From: an uncultured Eubacterium sp.
GTDB taxonomy: Bacteria > Bacillota > Clostridia > Oscillospirales > Acutalibacteraceae
Direction of reading: 5' to 3'
NCBI GenBank assembly: GCA_910583925.1
Contig: CAJTZJ010000008.1
Span: 1-64,000 of the forward strand
Length of the DNA: 64,000 bases
Positions within the stretch are counted from its first letter, which is position 1. Each line of letters starts with the position of its first letter. The position numbers and the translations under genes are program-made. The notes beneath the pieces are model-generated. The model made no database searches. It saw only the letters and a program-made list of their open reading frames with translations, and was not told the origin of the DNA. Below are positions 8,931 to 17,445 of the stretch, one piece after another.

Positions 8931-9644
8931 ATGAACAAAACAGAGCAGCTATATGAAGGTAAAGCAAAAAAGGTCTGGGCAACTGAAAATCCGGATGTTG
9001 TTATCGTTGATTACAAGGATGATGCAACTGCTTTCAACGGAAAGAAAAAGGGCACAATCGTCGGCAAGGGTGTAGTTAACAACAAAATGTCTAACTATCT
9101 CATGCAGATTCTTGAAACAAAGGGTGTTCCGACCCACTTTGTTGAAGAACTTTCAGACCGGGAAACAGCCGTTAAGAGAGTTACGATTGTTCCTCTTGAG
9201 GTTATTATCCGTAACCGTGCAGCAGGCTCAATCTGCAAAAGATTAGGTCTTGAAGAGGGAATGGATTTTGTTGCTCCTTCTATTGAGTTTTCATATAAAT
9301 GTGATGAGCTGGATGATCCGCTTATTTCTGAATATCATGCGATTTCCTGCGGCTTCTCAACAAGAGAAGAAGTGGATACAATCAAGGAAATGGCATTCAA
9401 GGTTAATGATGTGCTTAAAGAATATTTTGCATCAATCGGTGTGGAACTTATTGACTTTAAGCTTGAATTCGGTAAAACATCAGACGGCACAATTGTTCTT
9501 GCTGATGAAATCAGCCCTGATACATGCCGCTTCTGGGATATTGAAACACACGAAAAGCTTGATAAGGATCGTTTTCGCCGTGATCTCGGCGGTGTTGAAG
9601 ATGCTTATGCAGAAATGATGAAAAGGACAGGTCTTGAAAAATAA
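8931..9644 (+). CDS. purC: SAICAR synthase
   Basis: PurC joins aspartate to CAIR in purine synthesis, forming SAICAR with ATP. The 237-residue protein starts with the typical LYEGKAKKVW segment and carries GKGVVNNKMSN, EVIIRNRAAGSICKRLG and ADEISPDTCRFWD. AGGAGG precedes the ATG. Its stop codon overlaps the purB start by one base (TAATG), which indicates translational coupling. Confidence 0.97.
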   Translation: MNKTEQLYEGKAKKVWATENPDVVIVDYKDDATAFNGKKKGTIVGKGVVNNKMSNYLMQILETKGVPTHFVEELSDRETAVKRVTIVPLEVIIRNRAAGSICKRLGLEEGMDFVAPSIEFSYKCDELDDPLISEYHAISCGFSTREEVDTIKEMAFKVNDVLKEYFASIGVELIDFKLEFGKTSDGTIVLADEISPDTCRFWDIETHEKLDKDRFRRDLGGVEDAYAEMMKRTGLEK

Positions 9645-11077
9645 TGCCGAATAATACATATAATTCTCCGTTTAATGCCCGTTATGCAAGCAAGGAAATG
9701 CAGTATATCTATTCTCCTGATTTTAAGTTTAAAACATGGAGAAAGCTTTGGATTGCTCTTGCAGAAGCAGAAAATGAGCTTGGACTTAATGTTACAAAAG
9801 AACAGATTGAAGAGCTTAAGGCTCATGCCGATGAAATCAACTATGAAGTTGCACAGGAATATGAAAAGAAATTCCGCCATGATGTTATGAGCCACGTTCA
9901 TGCTTATGGTGAGCAGTGCCCTAATGCAAAGGGAATTATCCATCTTGGAGCAACAAGCTGTTATGTAGGCGATAATACGGATGTTATTACAATGAGAGAA
10001 GCATTGCTTCTTATTAAAAAGAAACTTGTTAATGCAATTGCATCTGTTGCGAAATTTGCAGATGAATATAAGGAAATGCCTTGCCTTGGATTTACCCATT
10101 TCCAGCCGGCACAGCCAACTACCGTCGGTAAGCGTGCAACTCTTTGGCTTATGGATCTTGTAATGGATTATGAAGAGGTTAATCATGTTCTTGATACACT
10201 TATGCTTCTTGGCTCAAAGGGAACAACAGGAACGCAGGCATCTTTCCTTGAACTTTTTAACGGTGATCATAATAAGTGTAAAGAGCTTGATAAGAAAATT
10301 GCAGAAAAAATGGGATTTAAGGCGTGTTTCCCTGTCAGCGGACAGACTTATGCAAGAAAGCTTGATACAATTGTTTGCAACTGTCTTGCTCTTATTGCGC
10401 AGTCCTGCTGCAAGTTTTCAAATGATTTAAGACTTCTTCAGAATCTTAAGGAAATTGAAGAGCCGTTTGAGAAAAATCAGATAGGTTCATCAGCTATGGC
10501 TTATAAGCGTAATCCTATGAGAAGCGAAAGAATTGCCTCCCTTTCAAGATATGTTATGATTGATGCGCTTAATCCTGCGTGGACAGCGTCTGCCCAGTGG
10601 TTTGAAAGAACGCTTGATGACAGTGCAAATAAGCGTGTTTCGGTTGCTGAAGCATTCCTTGCAACAGATGGTATTCTTGATTTGTATATCAATGTTACAA
10701 ACGGTCTTGTTGTTTATCCAAAGGTTATTGAAGCTCGCCTTATGAGCGAACTTCCGTTTATGGCAACTGAGAATATTATGATGGATGCTGTTAAAAAGGG
10801 CGGCGACAGACAGGAGCTTCATGAAAAAATCCGTGTTCACTCCATGGCTGCCGGTGCTGTTGTTAAGGTTGAGGGCGGTCAGAATGATTTGGTAGACAGA
10901 ATCGCTGCCGATCCTGCATTTATGATGACCAAGGAAGAAATTATGGCTGTTATGAAGCCTGAAAACTTCGTTGGCAGAGCGCCTCAGCAGACAGCAGATT
11001 TTCTTGCGGATACAGTTAAGCCTATCCTTGATGCTAATAAGGATTTGCTTGGAATTGATGTTGAAATTAATGTTTAA
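9644..11077 (+). CDS. purB: Adenylosuccinate lyase
   Basis: PurB removes fumarate from SAICAR and from adenylosuccinate, so it acts directly after PurC. The 477-residue member of the fumarase/aspartase superfamily carries FTHFQPAQPTTVGKR, the KGTTGTQASF region and the signature GSSAMAYKRNPMRSE. Its ATG overlaps the purC stop codon. A strong terminator follows 9 bp after the stop codon and ends the dapF-dapL-purC-purB run. Confidence 0.97.
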   Translation: MPNNTYNSPFNARYASKEMQYIYSPDFKFKTWRKLWIALAEAENELGLNVTKEQIEELKAHADEINYEVAQEYEKKFRHDVMSHVHAYGEQCPNAKGIIHLGATSCYVGDNTDVITMREALLLIKKKLVNAIASVAKFADEYKEMPCLGFTHFQPAQPTTVGKRATLWLMDLVMDYEEVNHVLDTLMLLGSKGTTGTQASFLELFNGDHNKCKELDKKIAEKMGFKACFPVSGQTYARKLDTIVCNCLALIAQSCCKFSNDLRLLQNLKEIEEPFEKNQIGSSAMAYKRNPMRSERIASLSRYVMIDALNPAWTASAQWFERTLDDSANKRVSVAEAFLATDGILDLYINVTNGLVVYPKVIEARLMSELPFMATENIMMDAVKKGGDRQELHEKIRVHSMAAGAVVKVEGGQNDLVDRIAADPAFMMTKEEIMAVMKPENFVGRAPQQTADFLADTVKPILDANKDLLGIDVEINV

Positions 11078-11086
11078 TTAAATGAT

Positions 11087-11119
11087 ACCCGCTATGATTC
11101 CATAGCGGGTTATTTTATT
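11087..11119 (+). terminator. Terminator after purB
   Basis: A 10-bp perfect stem (ACCCGCTATG / CATAGCGGGT) with an ATTC loop is followed by TATTTTATT. Confidence 0.85.
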
Positions 11120-11179
11120 GAAATATTTAGTTTTATAAATTATAATAGTATTATAAATGATATATTGAGGGGATTTATA

Positions 11180-11521
11180 ATGAGCAGCGTAAGTATAAAA
11201 ATGCAAGGCAATAATTCAAAAAGTATTGATGAAATATCAAGTATTCTTCAGTATGAAATTAATGCAAACTTAATAGCCGAGAACAAAAGAATCTTTGATA
11301 ATGTAAATGTAATATTGCTTTCGTTTGAAAAATATTTTATGAGAAATGGAAGCTATGCAAGCCTTACGGTTTTACTTACAGAAAATGGAAATGTGCAAAC
11401 GGCGGATATTATCGGCTCCGGCGGAGGAGAGGGTATTTTTAATTTCAGCTGGGGTGCTAATTCCGATTTCGCTGATATGGCAGAAAGGGTCTTAAGTAAA
11501 AACGGTTTTGCAATTGAATAA
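11180..11521 (+). CDS. Small conserved cytosolic protein (DUF6054-like)
   Basis: The 113-residue protein has no signal peptide or membrane segment. Its C-terminal half (FMRNGSYASLTVLL, then IIGSGGGEG and FNFSWGA) resembles the DUF6054 family of Firmicutes; that assignment is from memory. Function unknown. ATG 11180 follows GAGGGG by 8 bp and is preferred over an upstream in-frame start at 11165. It stands alone between the purB terminator and the promoter of the next gene. Confidence 0.65.
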   Translation: MSSVSIKMQGNNSKSIDEISSILQYEINANLIAENKRIFDNVNVILLSFEKYFMRNGSYASLTVLLTENGNVQTADIIGSGGGEGIFNFSWGANSDFADMAERVLSKNGFAIE

Positions 11522-11580
11522 TTGTTTTAAAAGATTTATCTCAAAAGATTTACAGCTTATCAACAAATTAGGTAATACAA

Positions 11581-11609
11581 TTGAAATTTAAAATAAAGTT
11601 TGTTATTAT
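11581..11609 (+). promoter_or_regulatory. Promoter of the nucleotidyltransferase-family gene
   Basis: TTGAAA (11581-11586) and TATTAT (11604-11609) are 17 bp apart and lie 27 bp before the GTG start. Confidence 0.65.
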
Positions 11610-11636
11610 ATAGTCCTTAAATGAAAGGATGGTTCG

Positions 11637-12689
11637 GTGAATAGTACTGAATACTTTATATATCTTTTGTCCTGCCATTTGAATGCTGTTGAGCCGAAGG
11701 GCGAAAAAAGAATGGATTGGCAGCAGATTTACAATCTTGCTGAAAAAAATAATTTAACCGCGATAATTGCGTATGAAATAAAAAGACTTCCTGCTGATTG
11801 CCGTCCCGGCGGAACAATCGGTGCGTGGTTTAACGAATGCTTTGAAAATACAATGCATAGCTTCCGTCCGAATCTTCAGTCACTTTCAAATTTTATTGGT
11901 GCCTTAACAGAAAAAAGAATTTCTCATGTTCTTTTCAAGGGTGTGATTTTAAGAAATTACTACCCGTTTCCGGAGCTTCGTGTAGGTACGGATATGGATG
12001 TTGTTATCCGTCCGGCAGAATATATTAATGCTGTTGAGGTGCTGAAGAAAAAGGGCTTTATTGAAAAAACTATAGAAAGCAATTCTGCAACTCTTCAGTT
12101 TGAAAAGGATGTTTTTGAGCTTCATACGGAGCTTGAGAGTATAAATATTCAAAGCAAAATTTATTTTGCAACTCCATTTGATGATATAAGTGATTACTCC
12201 GGCTATACATATAAGCTGAAACCTGTTTATCATCTTCTTTATATCGTTTCTCATATTGCTCATCATTTGCAAACAGGGCATGCAAGTATAAAAATGATTA
12301 TGGATATAGATGTTCTTATCCGTAGATATCCGGAAATAAATATAAATGAATTTCTTATTTTAAGTGACAATATCAAAATCGGAAAAACGGCTGAAGCGCT
12401 TCTTGCGTTTTCCAAAAAGATTTTCAATACGCCTGTAGTTTTGAATTTTACCTTTGAGGATGAGGATACTCTGCCTCTTTTTCATGATTTTGTGTATGCC
12501 TTTTCCATGGGCAGAGTTTTCGGAACCTCGGAAGAAATTGAAGAAAATGCTGAAAAGAAGAATAAATTTGACTTTGTTAAGAATTTTATTGATAAAATTT
12601 CAAAATCAAAAAAGCAGGAGGATGAATTAACCTGTTACCAGCTTCAGCTTTTGGAAGAATTGGGTCTTAAAGAAGCTGCGGAAGAATAA
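11637..12689 (+). CDS. Nucleotidyltransferase-family protein (NTP_transf_5-like)
   Basis: The 350-residue protein shows the fold of the uncharacterised nucleotidyltransferase family PF14907: FKGVILRNYYPFPELR (near residue 98) and then GTDMDVVIRP, whose Asp-x-Asp pair would bind metal. The C-terminal third is helical. Some relatives sit in capsule or peptide-modification loci, but no such partner is seen here, so the substrate is unknown. The start is a GTG after AAAGGATGG. A bidirectional terminator separates it from the convergent oxidoreductase genes. Confidence 0.75.
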   Translation: MNSTEYFIYLLSCHLNAVEPKGEKRMDWQQIYNLAEKNNLTAIIAYEIKRLPADCRPGGTIGAWFNECFENTMHSFRPNLQSLSNFIGALTEKRISHVLFKGVILRNYYPFPELRVGTDMDVVIRPAEYINAVEVLKKKGFIEKTIESNSATLQFEKDVFELHTELESINIQSKIYFATPFDDISDYSGYTYKLKPVYHLLYIVSHIAHHLQTGHASIKMIMDIDVLIRRYPEININEFLILSDNIKIGKTAEALLAFSKKIFNTPVVLNFTFEDEDTLPLFHDFVYAFSMGRVFGTSEEIEENAEKKNKFDFVKNFIDKISKSKKQEDELTCYQLQLLEELGLKEAAEE

Positions 12690-12728
12690 GAATCTGTACA
12701 TCGCAATTCAGGCTTGACAGCCAATAAA

Positions 12729-12763
12729 GAAAAACGGCACGACAAAAGTCGTGCCGTTTTTTT
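12729..12763. terminator. Bidirectional terminator
   Basis: AAAACGGCACGAC / GTCGTGCCGTTTT forms a 13-bp perfect stem with an AAAA loop and T-runs on both strands. It serves the convergent genes ending at 12689 and 12805. Confidence 0.85.
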
Positions 12764-12804
12764 GTATGCCAAAACCACGCGTTTGATGCGTGGCTGGTTT
12801 TTAA
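12753..12804. repeat. Terminator-associated repeat, copy A
   Basis: Directly after a CCGTTTT terminator arm lies TTTTTTGTATGCCAAAAC, then a small stem (CCACGC / GCGTGG), then GTTTTTAATT. A diverged copy with the same order lies at about 49251-49312, also straight after a terminator. Confidence 0.4.
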
Positions 12805-14400
12805 TTAATGTTCGTCACTTAAAACTGCATGGGCGCATTTTATTCCGTCAACTGCTGCCGAAACGATTCCTCCGGCATAGCCGGCGCCTTCGCCGCAGGG
12901 ATAAACACCGCTTATATTGCATTGGCAGAATTCGTCTCTTAAAATTCTTACCGAGCTGGAGCTTCTTGTTTCAGGTGCAGTCAGAACTGCATCATACATA
13001 TTAAATCCATTCAGCTTTTTGTCCATTTCAACGATTGCGGATTTCATTGTTGCAGAAACCTTTTGGGGCAGGCATTCATCAAGATTCGTTAATGTAACGC
13101 CTGTAGGGCAGGTTGGGTTAACGCTTCCCAGTTCTTTGCTTTCTTTTCCGGCAAGAAAATCTCCGACAAGCTGAGCAGGCGCTCTGTAATCTCCGCCTGC
13201 AAGCAGATATGCCATGTGTTCTATTTCCCTCTGATAATATATTCCGGCAAGCGGATGCTCGCTTGGAAAGTCACATGGTTCAATTCCGACAAGCAGGGCG
13301 CTGTTTGCGTTTTCTCCATCTCTTGCAAGGCTGCTCATTCCGTTTACGATAACGCCCTCTTTTTCACTTGCTGCGGCAACTACTGTTCCTCCGGGGCACA
13401 TACAGAATGTATATGCGCCTCTTTCGTGCAGTCCATGGCAGGAAAGCTTATAATCAGCCGCCCCCAGCTTTTCATGACCGGCAAATTTTCCGTATTGAGC
13501 CTTGTTGATCAGACTTTGAGGATGCTCTATTCGTGCGCCGACAGAAAAAGGCTTCTGTATGATTTCGACACCGAGATTATAAAGCATTTCAACAGTATCT
13601 CTTGCACTATGTCCGATTGCCATTATAACGCTGTCTGCCTCCATATCAGAGGCTTTGCCGTTTTTAGTATATTGTATTCCCTGAACAAAGCCATTATAAA
13701 CAATAAGCTTTTCAAGCTTTGTTTCAAGCCAAACCTCTCCGCCGAGTTTTTCGATTTTTTTACGGATATTTTTGACTACAACTGCAAGTCTGTCTGTTCC
13801 GATATGAGGCTTTGATGAATAAAGAATTTCTTCAGGAGCTCCTGCTTCATAAAGCTCATCAAGCACCTTGCGTATGAACGGACTTTTTATTCCTGTTGTA
13901 AGCTTTCCGTCTGAAAAAGTTCCTGCTCCGCCCTCACCGAACTGAACATTAGATTCTTCGTCAAGCCTTCTTTTTGTCCAGAATTCGTTTACATCCTTTT
14001 GGCGTGCATCAATATCTTTTCCGCGCTCAAGAATAATCGGCTTTAAGCCTGCTTCTGCCAAAATCAGTCCGGCAAGCATGCCTGCCGGTCCGAAGCCTGC
14101 AATAATCGGTCTGTATTTTGAACTTCTTTTGTTTTCGGGGATTTCGTAAATATACGGTTTTGTAAGCTGAACCTTATTTGATTTGCATTTTGAAACAATC
14201 TGTTCTTCATCAAGTCCGATTGTAAGATCAACTGCGTATGTGAAATGAATATTCTCTTTTTTTCTTGCATCAATACTTTTTTTATAAATAGTAAGTGTAT
14301 TGATGTATTTTTGATTGATTTTAAGAATTTTTGCTGCTTTATCTTTAAGCAGGCTTTCATCCTCTTCAAGTGAAAGTTTTATTTCGTTAATTCGTATCAT
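12805..14400 (-). CDS. NAD(P)/FAD-dependent oxidoreductase
   Basis: The 531-residue protein has a short N-terminal domain (about 90 residues) and then a Rossmann FAD-binding loop, PIIAGFGPAGMLAGLILAEAG. SNVQFGEGGAGTFSDGKL and a C-terminal PCGEGAGYAGGIVSAA close the FAD site. It belongs to the broad family often annotated as FAD-dependent dehydrogenase; the substrate is unknown. I use ATG 14400, which overlaps the upstream gene by 14 bp and has GGAAAAG in front; an in-frame start at 14415 is less likely. The overlap implies co-translation with the BaiN-like oxidoreductase. Confidence 0.85.
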   Translation of the reverse strand: MIRINEIKLSLEEDESLLKDKAAKILKINQKYINTLTIYKKSIDARKKENIHFTYAVDLTIGLDEEQIVSKCKSNKVQLTKPYIYEIPENKRSSKYRPIIAGFGPAGMLAGLILAEAGLKPIILERGKDIDARQKDVNEFWTKRRLDEESNVQFGEGGAGTFSDGKLTTGIKSPFIRKVLDELYEAGAPEEILYSSKPHIGTDRLAVVVKNIRKKIEKLGGEVWLETKLEKLIVYNGFVQGIQYTKNGKASDMEADSVIMAIGHSARDTVEMLYNLGVEIIQKPFSVGARIEHPQSLINKAQYGKFAGHEKLGAADYKLSCHGLHERGAYTFCMCPGGTVVAAASEKEGVIVNGMSSLARDGENANSALLVGIEPCDFPSEHPLAGIYYQREIEHMAYLLAGGDYRAPAQLVGDFLAGKESKELGSVNPTCPTGVTLTNLDECLPQKVSATMKSAIVEMDKKLNGFNMYDAVLTAPETRSSSSVRILRDEFCQCNISGVYPCGEGAGYAGGIVSAAVDGIKCAHAVLSDEH

Positions 14401-15496
14401 TTTTCTTTTCCACAATCCTGTTTGCTGTTTTTATTCCGCTTTGCCATGCAAAGTCTAGGTTGAATCCTCCGCAGGGAAACTGTTTGTCAAGAATTTCTCC
14501 GCAGATATAAAGATTCTTTATTTTAGTTGATTGGTAATCATTTACTTCATCAAGCGGTATTCCGCCGTTTGTAATCTGTGCAAAATCAAAGCCCTTTGTA
14601 CCTGTTAGAATGAGTCTCCAGTTTTTGGCAAAGGAAGCTGTTTTTTCTGCATCATTATCTGCCTGCTTTGATATTATATCAGACAGCTTTCTGCCGAGAA
14701 TTCCGCGCAGACTGCCGAATTTTTTTATGTAATCGGAAATATCCTCTTTGTTCATTTCGGGTATAAGATCAAGCACAGCTATACATTTTTTTGGATTTTT
14801 TTTTGCGAAGTTTTCAGATACAATGCAGGAAAGGTTCATTGCCGCAATACCGGAAAGACCATAATCCGTAAAAAGAATTTCGCCGTGTTCATTGCCTTCT
14901 ATTCTGCCATCCAATTCGATTTTCAAATCGCATCTTGTTCGTGTGCCTTTTATTGCCCTTGGGTATTTGCTTGAAGAGGTAAGCTGAACAAGAGCGGGGG
15001 TTAAATCCGTTGTGCTGTGACCAAGTTTTTTCAGAAGGGTATAACCGCTTCCGTCAGAACCAAGGTTTTTCTGAGCCTTTCCGCCCGTTGCAACAATAAT
15101 ATTGTCCGCTTTAAAAACACCCTTTGGAGAATGAACAGTTAAATCCTTTTCTATTTCAGTAACTTCACAGTCTGTTATGATTTTTATGTTCAGATTATGA
15201 CATGCCTCAAGCAGAATATCAAGAACGGTTTCTGCTTTAAGAGAGTAGGGATAGATTCTGCCTTGCTCTTCTTCGCAGAGCATAAGTCCTATATTTTTGA
15301 AAAAAGCTTTGACCTCATCATAGCCGTCTGCATATCTGTTTGTCAAATTGCATCTGCCGTTTCCTGTTGCAAGAATTTTTTTTCCGGCTGAAGATAAGCG
15401 TTCCAATATAATAACCTTTTCGCTTGCCAAACGCTGCTTCAGGCTGATTGCTGCCGCAAGCCCCGATGCTCCCGCACCTATTATAATTGTTGACAT
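14387..15496 (-). CDS. BaiN/HI0933-type flavoprotein
   Basis: The 369-residue protein begins with the FAD-binding loop IIGAGASGLAAAISL and has KILATGNGRCNLTN, typical of the HI0933/BaiN family of NAD(P)/FAD oxidoreductases. NGGIPLDEV and CGEILDKQFPCGGFNLDFA near the C terminus complete the family pattern. Proposed activities (bile-acid reduction in BaiN) have been tested in only a few members, so the substrate here is open. It is first in a two-gene unit with the next FAD enzyme; two flavoproteins in tandem suggest related redox chemistry. Confidence 0.85.
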   Translation of the reverse strand: MSTIIIGAGASGLAAAISLKQRLASEKVIILERLSSAGKKILATGNGRCNLTNRYADGYDEVKAFFKNIGLMLCEEEQGRIYPYSLKAETVLDILLEACHNLNIKIITDCEVTEIEKDLTVHSPKGVFKADNIIVATGGKAQKNLGSDGSGYTLLKKLGHSTTDLTPALVQLTSSSKYPRAIKGTRTRCDLKIELDGRIEGNEHGEILFTDYGLSGIAAMNLSCIVSENFAKKNPKKCIAVLDLIPEMNKEDISDYIKKFGSLRGILGRKLSDIISKQADNDAEKTASFAKNWRLILTGTKGFDFAQITNGGIPLDEVNDYQSTKIKNLYICGEILDKQFPCGGFNLDFAWQSGIKTANRIVEKKNDTN

Positions 15497-15572
15497 ATAA
15501 ACTCCAAAACAAATTAATATGTATTATAATAATATAAAACATAAATAATTGCAAATTTTTTCTGAATTTTGC

Positions 15573-15601
15573 TTGACTTGTTCTTTCCTATGTGTTATAG
15601 T
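15573..15601 (+). promoter_or_regulatory. Promoter of the rpmG-secE-nusG-rplK-rplA block
   Basis: TTGACT (15573-15578) and TATAGT (15596-15601) are spaced 17 bp. The transcript would carry a leader of about 90 nt before rpmG. Confidence 0.7.
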
Positions 15602-15613
15602 TGGAATACCTCG

Positions 15614-15650
15614 AAAAGGGGTTAATTTTTTTGCCCTTTTTTCTGTGCAT
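15614..15650 (+). promoter_or_regulatory. Possible attenuator hairpin in the rpmG leader
   Basis: AAAAGGG and CCCTTTT can pair around a T-rich loop and are followed by more T residues. It lies between promoter and rpmG and could be a weak terminator. The stem is only 7 bp, so this is tentative. Confidence 0.3.
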
Positions 15651-15700
15651 GATTTGCCTGAGGGAGATTTAGATTATCGAAATAAAATGGAGGTGCCGAA

Positions 15701-15850
15701 ATGAGAGTTAAAGTTACTTTAGCTTGCACTGAATGCAAACAGCGAAATTACAACACAATGAAAAACAAAAAGAATACTCCAGACAGACTTGAAATGAACA
15801 AGTACTGCCGATTCTGCAAAAAGCATACTCTTCATAGAGAAACAAAGTAA
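15701..15850 (+). CDS. rpmG: 50S ribosomal protein L33
   Basis: The 49-residue protein reads MRVKVTLACTECKQRNY at its start and has a second Cys pair in KYCRFCKKHT, so it is the zinc-binding (C+) form of L33. A strong AGGAGG-like site (TGGAGGTGCCGAA) precedes the ATG. It is followed by secE after 12 bp, the normal Firmicutes order rpmG-secE-nusG. Confidence 0.96.
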   Translation: MRVKVTLACTECKQRNYNTMKNKKNTPDRLEMNKYCRFCKKHTLHRETK

Positions 15851-15862
15851 CGGAGGATAGCA

Positions 15863-16309
15863 ATGGCTAAAGATAAAAAGGTTGATGAAACCAAGCCGGT
15901 AAAGGTTGATGAAACCAAGCCTGCAAAAGCTGATAAAAAGGCTGCTAAAAAGAAACAGTCTAAGAAAAACCCATTCAAATCCATTGCTGCTTTCTTTAAA
16001 AGCACTAATGCAGAACGCAAAAAAATTGTTTGGCCAACAGCAAAGGAAACAGTTAAGAATACAATTATAGTATTGATTGTTACGCTTATAGTTGGTTTGG
16101 CAATTTATGGTGTAGACTCTCTTCTTACGCTTGGTATGAAGGGTGTTAAGAGCCTTGCTGATAACACAACAGTTAGTGCTGAGGCTGATGATACATCCAA
16201 TCCGGATGCAGATATCGTAGAAGACGAAACCAGTGAAGCTTCATCCGATAAAAGCACAACAGATGCTGCTGAATCAAGCACTGATGATACATCACAGCCA
16301 GCCGAGTAA
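15863..16309 (+). CDS. secE: Preprotein translocase subunit SecE, with extended tails
   Basis: SecE clamps SecY in the Sec translocon. The conserved core is FFKSTNAERKKIVWPTAKET followed by one transmembrane helix (about residues 68-88). This copy has 148 residues against about 60-75 in most Gram-positive bacteria. The N-terminal part is a Lys/Asp-rich stretch with a tandem VDETKP repeat (residues 7-12 and 15-20). After the membrane helix there are about 55 residues rich in Asp, Glu, Ser and Thr, which would lie outside the membrane if topology is standard. The core identification is firm; the role of the tails is unknown. Confidence 0.93.
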   Translation: MAKDKKVDETKPVKVDETKPAKADKKAAKKKQSKKNPFKSIAAFFKSTNAERKKIVWPTAKETVKNTIIVLIVTLIVGLAIYGVDSLLTLGMKGVKSLADNTTVSAEADDTSNPDADIVEDETSEASSDKSTTDAAESSTDDTSQPAE

Positions 16310-16342
16310 GCTGAATTTTAATTACGGAGGCTAAATATCCAT

Positions 16343-16867
16343 ATGGAAGAAGCAAAATGGTATGTTGCTCACACATTTTCAGGATATGAAAACAAAGTAG
16401 CAAGTAATATTCAAACTGTTGTTGAAAACCGTAATCTTCATGATTTAATTCAGGAGGTTTCAGTTCCTACGGAAACAGTTGTAGAAATTAAAGAAGACGG
16501 AACAAAAAAAGAAGTTGAAAGAAAAATCTTTCCCGGCTATGTGCTTGTTAAGATGGTTATGAATGATGATACATGGTATGTTGTTCGTAATATCAGAGGA
16601 TGTACCGGTTTTGTAGGTCCTGAAAGCAAGCCTGTTCCTTTAACAGAAGAAGAGGTTAAAAAGCTTGGCGTTGAGAAAATCAGCGTTGAAATTGCTTATG
16701 CAGAGGGCGATTTGGTCAATGTTATTGATGGTCCGCTTGAGGGCTTCTCGGGAACAGTTGATTCCGTTGATGTAAACAAAAACAGTGTTCAGGTTACAAT
16801 CTCTATGTTTGGCCGTGAAACAGCTGTTGAGTTTGAACTTGACCAGTTAGAAAAGGTTAAGGATTAA
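16343..16867 (+). CDS. nusG: Transcription termination/antitermination protein NusG
   Basis: NusG binds RNA polymerase and links it to the ribosome or to Rho. The 174-residue protein has the NGN domain (AKWYVAHTFSGYENKVA at the start, KIFPGYVLVKM, RNIRGCTGFVG) and a C-terminal KOW domain (about residues 122-155, GDLVNVIDGPLEGFSGTV). The length is normal. It follows secE by 33 bp. Confidence 0.97.
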   Translation: MEEAKWYVAHTFSGYENKVASNIQTVVENRNLHDLIQEVSVPTETVVEIKEDGTKKEVERKIFPGYVLVKMVMNDDTWYVVRNIRGCTGFVGPESKPVPLTEEEVKKLGVEKISVEIAYAEGDLVNVIDGPLEGFSGTVDSVDVNKNSVQVTISMFGRETAVEFELDQLEKVKD

Positions 16868-16901
16868 TTATAGGTAATTTGCAGTATATCTGCTTGTTAT
16901 T

Positions 16902-16949
16902 CATCGCTCAGCGATGAGTGGGAGGGGGATTGCTTCCCCGCCAAACCAC
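16902..16949 (+). promoter_or_regulatory. Leader hairpins before rplK (L1-type site)
   Basis: Two stems lie between nusG and rplK: CATCGC/GCGATG (16902-16916) and GTGGgaGGGGGA...TCCCCgccaaACCAC (16918-16949). The second has the GTGGGAGG ... CC-AACCAC arrangement found again before rplA. Ribosomal protein L1 is known to bind such rRNA-mimicking sites in the rplKA mRNA. Confidence 0.55.
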
Positions 16950-16970
16950 ATTATTTAGGAGGAAATTATT

Positions 16971-17396
16971 ATGGCTCAGAAGGTAGTAGGTTTAATTAAA
17001 CTTCAGATTCCTGCAGGCAAAGCAACTCCGGCGCCACCGGTAGGTCCTGCACTTGGTCAGCATGGTGTTAACATCATGGCTTTTACAAAAGAATTCAATG
17101 AAAGAACAAAGAATGATGCCGGTCTTATCATCCCTGTTGTAATTACAGTATTTGAAGATCGTTCATTCACATTCGTAACAAAAACTCCACCGGCAGCAGT
17201 TCTTATTAAAAAAGCTTGCGGTATTGACAAGGCTTCAGGCGTACCAAATAAGAATAAGGTTGCAACAATCACTAAGGCTCAGATTCAGCAGATTGCTGAA
17301 ACAAAGATGCCGGACCTCAATGCAGCAAATCTTGAAGCAGCAATGAGCATGATTGCAGGCACCGCTCGCAGCATGGGTGTAGTAGTAGAAGACTAA
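16971..17396 (+). CDS. rplK: 50S ribosomal protein L11
   Basis: L11 forms the GTPase-associated stalk base with 23S rRNA. The 141-residue length is standard. KLQIPAGKATPAPPVGPALG is the conserved N-terminal proline segment, and the C-terminal rRNA-binding domain ends in AGTARSMGV. AGGAGG precedes the ATG. Confidence 0.98.
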   Translation: MAQKVVGLIKLQIPAGKATPAPPVGPALGQHGVNIMAFTKEFNERTKNDAGLIIPVVITVFEDRSFTFVTKTPPAAVLIKKACGIDKASGVPNKNKVATITKAQIQQIAETKMPDLNAANLEAAMSMIAGTARSMGVVVED

Positions 17397-17404
17397 TTCC
17401 CCGT

Positions 17405-17430
17405 GTGGGAGGAAAAATCCGATTAACCAC
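17405..17430 (+). promoter_or_regulatory. Second L1-type site, before rplA
   Basis: GTGGGAGG ... ATCC gattaA CCAC lies in the 49-bp rplK-rplA gap, 15 bp before the rplA start. It matches the site before rplK in the bases flanking both arms. Confidence 0.5.
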
Positions 17431-17445
17431 TGGAGGTAATTTATT

